60,759 nucleotides of DNA from Chara braunii (lineage: Eukaryota; Streptophyta; Charophyceae; Charales; Characeae): positions 2,735,659 to 2,796,417 of the forward strand of contig BFEA01000087.1 in assembly GCA_003427395.1 (NCBI GenBank). The letters are read 5' to 3'. The notes under the pieces were generated by a model. The model was not told the DNA's origin. It made no database searches and saw only the letters and a list, made by a program, of their open reading frames with translations. Positions 53,020 through 60,759 of the stretch are shown piece by piece. A program made the position numbers and the translations under genes. Position 1 is the stretch's first letter. Every line of letters begins with the position of its first letter.

Positions 53020-53175
53020 GAGTCACAAAAATGAGTTATAATTGCATTATGGGCCAAGATACAGTTTCGAAATTCAGTTTGGGCAATGTATACAACCCAG
53101 CTCTCTGGCCAGGTCGGGGGCCCGAAGTGCAATTGCAAACTGTATCTTGCCCCATACTGCAATTATAACTCGTTT
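53020..53175. mobile_element. Foldback MITE, intact copy
   Basis: The arm ATGAGTTATAATTGCATTAT, GGGCCAAGATACAGTTT (53031-53070) is nearly the reverse complement of 53128-53173 (AATTGCAAACTGTATCTTGC, CCCATACTGCAATTATAACTC). The central part is CAACCCAGCTCTCTGGCCAGG. Split copies lie at 1125-1204 and 10470-10563. No coding capacity. Confidence 0.8.
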
Positions 53176-53295
53176 ACTCGACCAGAGTCTGCACGTGAAC
53201 TAGCTTCGCTTAGCCTCACGTTCTAGGCTGCGCTACATGACCCTTGCTGTTCAAGGCGCAGGGTTTGGAAAACTTTGGACATGTCACAACCCACA

Positions 53296-53584
53296 TTTGA
53301 AATAGGCAAGAATACACTAAATGGCGATGTCGTCAGGGCGCGAGTTTGAAACTCGCAATGAAAGCACTGCGGCCATGACAGAGCCACAGGTGTCATAACT
53401 ACAGGGGCGGGCCACGATGTCAGAGGGGAAAGGAGAAAAAGAAAACATGGCCAACAGATCTTTTTTTTTTTTTTTTTTTTTGTAAAACACGCCCCCGCCA
53501 GTGTTAGTGGCCTATTTCGCCTGAAATTGCAAGTTCCAAACTCCCGGCAACAGTGCCATTTAGTGTATTCCTGCCTATTTCAAA
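53296..53584. mobile_element. Second foldback MITE with about 70-bp TIRs
   Basis: Starts TTTGAAATAGGCAAGAATAC, ACTAAATGGC and ends with its reverse complement (GCCATTTAGTGTATTCCTGC, CTATTTCAAA). The arms continue imperfectly through GAGTTTGAAACTCGCAAT. A T run (53460-53481) lies in the middle. Confidence 0.8.
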
Positions 53585-53634
53585 CTAAAACTGTGACTCA
53601 GGAACAGTTTTTCCCTTAAAAGTCGGGATTTTTT

Positions 53635-54003
53635 TTCGAAATGCCCCTCCGACTTCCATTTATTTGCGGTATGCCCCTCTGACAGGCAACTTACCCTGTC
53701 ACGCCCCTCAGACAACAGTTTAAGTTTCTGAAAAAACACTGGGGTCGTTTGGGCCTAAAATATGCTGAATATGCCCCTACCTGTACCTGTTCCAAATTCC
53801 CAGTATGCCCCGGTAGCTCCCATCCCAGGGCCAGAGGAACGGCCGTGAGTGCCACCAACGGACCACAGGGGCATGCTGGAAAGTTGCACCTCTGATGGAC
53901 AGGGGCCTGCAGGCGACTTCAGAAGTCCCAGGGGCACGACAGGGTAAGTTGGCCGTTGGAGGGGCATACGGAAAATAAATGGAAGTCGGAGGGGCATTTC
54001 GAA
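53635..54003. mobile_element. Third foldback MITE with about 75-bp TIRs
   Basis: TTCGAAATGCCCCTCCGACT, TCCATTTATTT, GTATGCCCCTC, CAACTTACCCTGTC at the left, mirrored at the right (GACAGGGTAAGTTGG, AGGGGCATAC, AAATAAATGGAAGTCGGAGG, GGCATTTCGAA). No transposase. Confidence 0.82.
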
Positions 54004-54366
54004 AACGTTCCAAAAAATAATAATATGTATGTATACCAAGTATTACGAACAGAAAATTGACATAGAGCATACCCACGATAAGGCCATTTTGATTGAAGAT
54101 CTGAACGTCAGATCAATAATTTCTCGTTGAGCACTACCTACAGGATTTTCCAGAAAGTGCTAGTATGAGCACACGCTCACATTCACGTGAGAGGTAGACA
54201 GCTTTTGGTGGTCGTCTCGGCCAGATAGATTCAACAAGATCCTGGTGTGGGTATGACCACAACAAGACTGATAGACCAGGAGCACGCCACGGCAACATAA
54301 ATGTAAGTGGCACAGTGACCGGGAGGGGGATATGATGTGCTGGTTGGCGAGTCAGTGGTTTGCACT
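54004..54366. other. Unassigned sequence
   Basis: No feature recognised. Confidence 0.4.
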
Positions 54367-54540
54367 AAATGTTAAACCACCAGTACTTCCGAGGCACTTT
54401 TCTCTGGGGCTGGAAATGCACTGCGCGCCAAAAAAAACAGAACCCGCGCACCCTCGTTTTGGCTGGCGCCGCCAGCCATTTTGCTCTGGAGGCTGAGGCC
54501 CGAAAGTTGCATCGGTATACAGGCCACATATGTTTTTTCA
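54367..54540. repeat. Second dispersed repeat (CCACCAGTACTT ... CGAAAGTTG)
   Basis: ACCACCAGTACTT, then a hairpin GGCTGGC-GCC-GCCAGCC, ATTTTGCTC, GGCTGAGGCCCGAAAGTTGC. Similar to 10855-10975, where the hairpin is CTGGT-GCT-ACCAG. Confidence 0.55.
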
Positions 54541-54566
54541 TACAGGAGAAAGGCGCTGGTGGTTTT

Positions 54567-54710
54567 CTTTTTTTTTTTTTTTCAAAAACGTCTGCGGGAG
54601 CCTACCATTGCAGGTGATACCAGCATCCCCCAATGGTAGGCCCCGAGTGATAGATGGCTCCAATCTATTGGTGGGGAGCGGCACCTGCTGGAAACCGGGT
54701 CCAGCGTCCT
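54567..54710 (-). mobile_element. SINE-like hairpin element, copy H
   Basis: Minus strand AGGACGCTGGACCCGGTTTCC, AGCAGGTGCCGCTCCCCACC, AATAGATTGGAGCC. Perfect stem CCTACCATTG (54601-54610) and CAATGGTAGG (54631-54640), loop ATGCTGGTATCA, poly(A) seen as T at 54567-54582. Confidence 0.78.
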
Positions 54711-55220
54711 ACTTACGAGACTAGAGAAGGTCATATCAAACATTTAGGTCAAGCAGGACAGCATTGATTACCCTCTTCCAAGGGGATTGACTGCCTGCCT
54801 AATTATACGCCGAGTTAGATCATCCATTTGAGACCAGTCACAGCTGGTGGAACCCATCCCGTTGTTTGTCGACATTTACCCCACACAGTTTTCCTTTTGT
54901 CGAGACAATCCCTAAGCCCCCTCCCAGCCTGAGAATGTCAGAGAAATCCAGCCACCAGTTGTAAGCCCACCCCAGAACATTCACCCGGCCATGTATGTCA
55001 TTCGGTGTTTAATCATTGTTATTTAGAGTCGTTCACGTGTCACACAGGGAGAAAAGGAACAGTAACGATAATGTTCCCCTCCACAACAGTACTAAAAGGT
55101 AATGCAAATCTGACTCATGTCGGCGTATGTCTCGGGATCCTAGTTATTACGACTGCTTGTACTGCCCAGGGGGGAACAAGAATGTGTGCTCCTCCCTAAT
55201 CATCAGTATAGTTAGCAGTC
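54711..55220. other. Unassigned sequence
   Basis: No gene supported. CATTGATTACCC ... GGGGATTGACTG at about 54755-54790 is the recurring CAATCC/AATCAATG word in reverse. Confidence 0.45.
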
Positions 55221-56107
55221 TTGCGATCTGCTCCCCGGTCACCCAAGGATAGGCAGCGCGCGCTGAGATGGTGGAAACCTCAGTTACCCTCAATAAACTT
55301 ACACATCCTCAGCGGGGGGGTTGCAATATGGATCCCTCCGGATTCTAAAGTAGAAATACTTAATTGGGAGGCGGACCAGCAGGAAGGGAGATGGATATAT
55401 ATACTGGCGATGCTAGACTTAGAGGTGGTTAGTATACTAAATGTATACGGACCCAATGAGGGTGGAGAACGCAAGGATTTCTTTGACTCACTTCTTCCCC
55501 GCCTCCCAATAGGTATCCCAGTTATAATGGCAGGAGATTTCAACGCAGCACCGGACCGCAACTTGGATAGGTGGAACATACCCTCACCGTGCCCAACCTA
55601 TATAGAAGAAGACGAGCAAATCATATCCAAATTGTGTAAATCCTTTAATCTGTTTGACTCTTACAGAAGATTAAATCCAACAACTAAGTCATTTTCCTGC
55701 TTCACCAAAAGACTTCCAGAATAGATCTCATCTTGGTCTCAGAAGACCTTCAGGGAGGCCTCCAATTTGCTAGTGCCCTCCCCAGAAGTCCATTCCCCGG
55801 CCTGGATCATGCAATATGTATGGCGGTTTTCTCCTTCCGTAAGAAACCGGATCAAGGCAAGGGGTTGTATAAACTAAACACTTCTCACCTTAAAGACCAA
55901 AACTTCCTCCAATACCTAAAGGATGTTTGGGAATTTTGGAGGAAACAGATGGTCCACATTGACAATGACATCACATGGTTCAACAACGGCCTAGTTTTCC
56001 TAGGACGTAAATGCAATGAGTACTCAAAAGCCTTGGCGAAACTAAGACATCAAAAGGAGATAGAAATTCAAGGAAAAATTCAAGACCTACAAAAGCAGAA
56101 ATATTAG
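55221..56107 (+). pseudogene. LINE endonuclease fragment (APE type), one frameshift
   Basis: GGVAIWIPPDSKVEILNWEA, IYILAMLDLEVVSILNVYGP, PVIMAGDFNAAPDRNLDRWN (the conserved GDFN), then LFDSYRRLNPTTKSFSCFTK. A one-base deletion near 55716 shifts to RIDLILVSEDLQ (the RIDxxL motif), PFPGLDHAICMAVFSF and a linker WFNNGLVFLGRKCNEYSKAL like that at 14584. It ends at TAG 56105-56107, before the RT. Same LINE family as 14316 and 43029. The catalytic residues N, D and H are recognisable but the gene is broken. Confidence 0.88.
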
Positions 56108-56199
56108 GGTGAAGAGGTTCCCGCGAATTGCGGTGGGGGGCGAGAGGTGCGGAAGCGCTGTTGCGCTGCTGGGTACCACAACAGGCTTGCGGACGAGTG

Positions 56200-57010
56200 G
56201 CGCAGTTGTTTGACTCGCGTCGACAGCTCCATGTGTGCGCGTGGTGATCGGCCACGTGGCCAGATGGGAGAGCGTTAGGTTGGGGTATAGTCGGCGGACA
56301 ATACAAGGTTGACTATTCTGTATCTACACAGTATTATGGCTACGTGCATGTAGTCCCACTCGTTGAATGTCTGGACCTGACATTTCCCGTTTACACTTTG
56401 GTGCACACGAAGAACAACGAAGCTGCATCAAGTTTCACTGTGGTGCGGCTGTTTGACTCGCGTCGACAGCTCCATGTGTACGAGTGGTGATTGGCCACGT
56501 GGCCAGATGGGAGAGCGATAGGTTGGGGCATGGTTGGACCTCCCGTTTCCTTAGTGCACACGAAGAACGTCGAAGCTCAGTTTCGTTGTTGCGGCAAATC
56601 GGGTGTGGTTCTCGACGAAGAGGCTGCATCAAGTTCGTTGTGGCAGCAAATCGGGCGTGGTTTATGGCTAGGTGCATGTAGTCTCACTCATTGAATGTCT
56701 GGACCTCGCATTTCCCGTCAACTCTTTGGTGCACACGTAGAACGACGAACATGTATCAAGTTCACTGTGGCGCGGTTGTTTGACTCACGTCGACAGCTCC
56801 ATGCGATAGGTTAGGGCATGGTTGGACCTCCTGTTTCCCGTCGGTACTTAGTGCACACGAAGAACATCGAAGCTTGGTTCTCGGCGAAGAGGCTGCATTA
56901 AGCTCATTTTTGCAGCAAATCGGGCGTGAGGTGTGGGAAGTGCGAAAGCGCGGTTGCGCCGTGGTTCTCGGCCACGTGGCCGGATGGGACAACGATAAGT
57001 TGAGGGAAGG
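56200..57010. repeat. Tandem imperfect repeats, 240-330 bp
   Basis: Units start at about 56205, 56447 and 56775 with TGTTTGACTC(G/A)CGTCGACAGCTCCATG and share GGCCACGTGGCC, GATAGGTTGGGGCATGGTTGGACC, GTGCACACGAAGAAC and CAAATCGGGCGTG. Confidence 0.8.
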
Positions 57011-57211
57011 TGTGTCGACAATACATGGTTTCTTCTTCAGTATTGAACCATTATTAAGGATAGGTGCATATCATCTCACACATTGTGCGTGTTTCTGGAG
57101 GCGACACTAGCAAAGAGGTTTGGATTGAATGCCTGAAGAATGCTACGTGATAGTGTGGAGGTATATGCGATAATACTAAGGTAGACTCATTCACCTTCGG
57201 ACATGTGTGTA

Positions 57212-57660
57212 TGAGTGTTGCTTCTGCAGCGTGTGAGTGCGTGCGCCAGCACGGGAGTGCTGCAGCATTGATTTTAGTGCTACTGCTGCGGTGAGTGTTG
57301 CTTCTGTAGCACGTGAGTGCGTGCGCCAGCGCGGGGGTGCTGCTGTGGTGACGTTAGTTTTACTGCTGTGGCGCGAGAGAGCTAGTTTTTGTAGCACACA
57401 CACCGATATGGCGGGAGTGCTGCTGCGGTGACGTTAGTATCTAGCGGAGGTGTGTGAGTGGGCTACCGACACTTCCAGGACCCAGAACGGTAAATGTTGT
57501 TGCGGTGGTGCTAATGCTGCTGCTAAGGCGCGAGAGAGTTTGTTTTTGTCACACAGACATGGCGGGAGTGCTGCTGCGGTGACGATAGTGCCTAGCGAAG
57601 GTGAGTGGCGGAAGTGCTGCTACGGTGGTGCTAGTACCTAGCGGAGGTGAGTGAGTGGTC
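57212..57660. repeat. About 80-bp tandem repeats
   Basis: GTGAGTGTTGCTTCTG(C/T)AGC then GAGTGCGTGCGCCAGC at 57212 and 57291, then degenerate GCGGGAGTGCTGCTGCGGTGACG units to about 57650. Confidence 0.75.
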
Positions 57661-57679
57661 TGCCGACACTTCCATGAGT

Positions 57680-58860
57680 ATGTGTACTATGCACGTTTTG
57701 TCTACATCGTCACATAGAAGCTAGTATTGTTGTTTGGGTAAGCGGAGAAAAAACAGCACGAAGATAAGGAAACGGGATTGCAGATCATCGCTTCGCCTGC
57801 TACACGGCAAGCGAGAAGGGGGGGACGCGTCCGAGCTCCGCAATTATTTTGCGGGAGAGGTGGTCCGCCATCAACGGACCGCAGGGATATCGATTAGAGG
57901 AAGTGCAATCAACTCGTGGGAGCGCAGAGTTACCGATTGGAGGAAGTGCGTTTCGCCGCAACATTCCGTCATTGTGGCGGTCATCAGCTCGTGGGAGCGC
58001 AGGGTTATCGATTGGAGGAAGTGCATTTCGTTTTCTCCTCTAGTATTGTTGTCTGGGTAAGCGGAGAAAAAACAGCACGAAGATAAGGAAACGGGATTGC
58101 AGATCATCGCTTCACCTGCTACACGGCAAGCGAGAGGGGGGGGATGCGTCCGAGCTCCGCAATCATTTTGCAGGAGCGGTGGTCCGCCATCAACGGACTG
58201 CAGGGATATCGATTAGAGGAAGTGCAATCAACTCGTGGGAGCGCAGTGTTACCGATTGGAGGAAGTGCGTTTCGCCGCGACATTCCGTCATTATGGCGGT
58301 CATCAACTCGTGGGAGCGCAGGGTTATCAATTGGAGGAAGTGCATCTCGTTTTCTCCTTTCAGATGTTACTTCTATAGCGAGGGTGTGACATTCCGTCAT
58401 TGTGGCGGTCATCAATTTCATAGTGGAGGTCATAATTTCGCCTGCCATACGGCAAGCGAGAGGAGGGAATGCGCCCGATCGCCGCCATCGTGACGGATGT
58501 AACTTCACCTTCCGAGATCAACAACACACGTTTTTGTGTAATCAAAGGAGTGGATGATCATCACCCGATCACGTCCAAGTAACGACTGTTAGCCATCATC
58601 ATGACCATCACCGGGTGAAGGTCCGTTGTCCGACAGTGTGATGATCATCACGTTTTGTCTACATCGTCATATCGAAGCTAGTATTGCTGTCCGGATAAGC
58701 GGAGAAAAAACAGCACGAAGATAAGGAAACGGGATTGCAGGTCATCGCTTCACCTGCTACACGGCAAGGAAGTGCAATCAACTCGTGGGAGCGCAGTGTT
58801 ATCGATTGGAGGAAGTGTGTTTCGCCGCGAAAACACAGCAGATTTCTTCGTAGAGAAAGG
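57680..58860. repeat. About 319-bp tandem monomers upstream of LINE ORF1
   Basis: Monomers start CTAGTATTG(T/C)TGT at 57721, 58040 and 58678 and share AGCGGAGAAAAAACAGCACG, AAGATAAGGAAACGGGATTG and CTGCTACACGGCAAG. Within each, a sub-repeat GATTGGAGGAAGTGC with CTCGTGGGAGCGCAG occurs two to three times. The third monomer is internally deleted. Confidence 0.85.
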
Positions 58861-59180
58861 GGCGATAGTCGAATCTGTGTGGTTCTGCCCGACATGGTAC
58901 CAAGTTCTAGTGGAGAACAACTATTGCACGAAGCGATCGCTGCTCAAGTACAGTTTTGCCACACATGCTATTGTATGGGAACAACGGAGATCGGGGGAGG
59001 AGCAACCCGAAATTGAGAAGAGCTTCACACAGCATCAGAGGAGCGACATTGCCAAAGTGAAGCACCTCTATTCCCACTCCTGCTGATTTGTCATTCCCTT
59101 ACTCGTTACTATCTGACCCTTCGTTTCTCTCCAGCCAAAAAAAAAAAACAAAAAAAAACAAAAAAAAAAAAAACATCAGG
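58861..59180 (+). other. Leader between monomers and ORF1
   Basis: A short open stretch (58843-59086) reads DFFVEKGAIVESVWFCPTWY without recognised family. It is followed by a T/C-rich tract and A runs (59137-59173) ending 8 bases before ATG 59181. Confidence 0.4.
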
Positions 59181-60260
59181 ATGCCTCGTTTGGTAAGAAT
59201 TCAGAGGAGTCAGAAACAAAGAAACTCCATGTTAATATTTAGGGGGGCAATGAGGCAGGTTGTTTCAAGGCAATTGCACACTCCAATCAGAACGATCCTG
59301 CAATCAAAGATGAAACAACATGCCTCATATATTTCACCGGATTCTTCTGAAAGTAGTTCAGATGATGAGGTGCTCACGCAAGAAGAGAGACAGCAAGAAA
59401 TGAATCAAATAATCATGAAGCTCGCAGAGCCAGACAATGAATGTGCAGACATCACAAAAGACCATTCGTTATCTCTCACAATGACACAGCAAAATTTTTC
59501 AAATCTGAGGGGGCAAGGTTTCAAGTGTTCTCCTATGGCTTCTCTTTTATCTTCCAAAGTAGGACAAGGGAATTGCAATCTCATGCCTTTTGGAAGAGCA
59601 ATGTCAATGAATCCACTGTATCTCAATGAAGGGGAAAGAATGCAGGGCTCTCACTCCCTTGTCAATTCTCGTCCGTTTTCACTTCTTCATTCAATTGTTG
59701 AAGCAACACAACAGGAAAAAGGAGGGATATTAGTGGAAACGGGCGTAGTCTCGTCATCCGGAGTCCTATCTGACAACAAAGAAAAGGAGGCAACGACGGG
59801 AACTGATAATCAGACACAATTATGGAGAACAGAAGGTGGTGGTAGGGGGCAAAGAAGTGGAAGAGGGGGAAGAGGAGGAAGAATAGAGGGAGGGAGAGGG
59901 AAAGGGAGAGGACACCGAGTGGTATGGGGAATCAAGGATAGGAGAGGAGGAGATAATGGGAGTGGGGGAAATTGGGGTAAGAGACAGGAGGAAGATCAGA
60001 GGAGTTAAGGGGGGGAAAATGTCAATGAAGCTCACATTACTGACACCTTGGAAGAAAATGTCATGGAAGGAAGTCATACAACAATGGAGGTCCAGGTACC
60101 AGAAGCCCAACTTCTTGCTTTTGTAAAGGAAGGGGTAAAGATGATGGAAGCAAATGACGAAAGTTCTCAGCACCCGGTAAAATCCTGGTTGCAAGTGGCA
60201 CGCGGTACCTTCCAAACCAAGAATCTTTGTGGCAGAAAATATTGTTGTTTGTTTTCCTAG
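59181..60260 (+). pseudogene. Probable LINE ORF1 (gag-like), frameshifted
   Basis: ATG 59181 (MPRLVRIQRSQKQRNSMLIF), then an acidic DSSESSSDDEVLTQEERQQE region and a long RGG-type basic tail (GRGGRGGRIEGGRGKGRGHR, about 59845-59910), stop at 60006-60008. In another frame, 60010-60260 continues ENVNEAHITDTLEENV and PVKSWLQVARG, the latter like the start of a LINE ORF1 RNA-binding region. A frameshift at about 60008 would join them. I infer LINE ORF1 from the RGG content, the KSW-x-x-VARG motif and the upstream monomers; a host RGG protein is a less likely alternative. Confidence 0.5.
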
Positions 60261-60664
60261 GACTGTGGGCGTTTCCCATTCTCAGCCAGGGACACCATTT
60301 CCCTTGGAGCCGCACTTTTCCCATCCCTTGTCGGAGCACCCCTATTTCTACAAACCCCAGTCCTGTTGTGCAGCCCCCAAATTGATTGCTTCTGTGTGTC
60401 ATCCCATTTTACACCCTTTTAAGCCTTTTTAAACTCAAACCCCTCCCTAAAACCATGCTCACCCACCACTCTATCCCTCCTTTTATTTAAACTTTTTTAA
60501 AACTCTTTTTAAACCCTGTTTTTTTAGGTTCCCTCTTCTTCTTCTTTGCCCCCTTCCCAATTATTTTGTTCCGTGAACCTGGAGCATGTACAGAGGTCCG
60601 ACCTACCACAACAGAATGGCTAATGGCGCCAGACATTAGTTTGATATCAAATCCATAGTCCATG
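60261..60664. other. Unassigned, C/T-rich sequence
   Basis: Possible continuation of ORF1 (Pro/His-rich frame to about 60432), then T- and C-rich sequence. Nothing firm. Confidence 0.35.
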
Positions 60665-60666
60665 TC

Positions 60667-60759
<93 letters not shown>
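60665..60759. repeat. (TC)n microsatellite at the window edge
   Basis: Nearly pure TC repeat to the last base, like 1-57. Confidence 0.97.

Overview
This window looks like a repeat-rich nuclear segment of a plant-lineage eukaryote and contains no gene I can defend as a host gene. Almost everything recognisable is a transposable element: two Ty3/gypsy LTR retrotransposons, at least four fragments of one LINE family, a PIF/Harbinger-like DNA transposon, several foldback MITEs, a SINE-like family and many microsatellites. The gag of the first element begins with a lysine/glutamate-rich coiled coil (PYTKEEEEKM...) that I associate with predicted proteins of the charophyte alga Chara. The PBS sequences match initiator-Met and Asp tRNA as in green-plant retroelements. 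I read the source as Chara or a close relative, with moderate confidence. The window begins and ends in (TC)n, which suggests sequence ending at microsatellites.

Layout. 1-10563: a decayed chromovirus (plus strand; leader, gag, protease, RNase H, integrase, chromodomain, 3' LTR 9564-10469) whose 5' LTR and PBS lie inverted at 58-1124. The two ends are flanked by complementary halves of one foldback MITE. A LINE fragment (2100-3800, minus) lies between. 10564-14300: SINE-like copies, short inverted repeats and simple sequence. 14316-15837 and 43029-45060: two halves of one LINE whose reading frame is restored when everything between is removed. 15838-16312 plus 43006-43028: a GC-palindromic DNA-transposon-like element with an 8-bp target duplication in the LINE. 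16313-43005: a giant minus-strand gypsy element with LTRs of about 7.6 kb, nested in that element. 46545-51347: a Harbinger-like element with long terminal inverted repeats, a GAT microsatellite and an N gap. 51348-56107: SINE-like copies, three adjacent foldback MITEs and a LINE endonuclease fragment. 56150-60260: tandem repeat monomers leading into a probable LINE ORF1.

The most unusual content is threefold. First, the giant gypsy element carries, in its LTR and in the leader upstream of gag, several paralogous proteins of a family I do not recognise, with a shared core around Y-D-[VI]-R-[IP]-Y-V-[PK]; it also has an antisense ORF behind a TATA box between integrase and the 3' LTR. Second, eight SINE-like copies share a conserved 5' core and a conserved loop (GCTCTTATCA), but most have a different, self-complementary stem. 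Third, the nested LINE/MITE/LTR insertion can be checked by reading frame. Parts of the assembly are suspect: identical N positions in both giant LTRs, and duplicated flanks beside two gaps.
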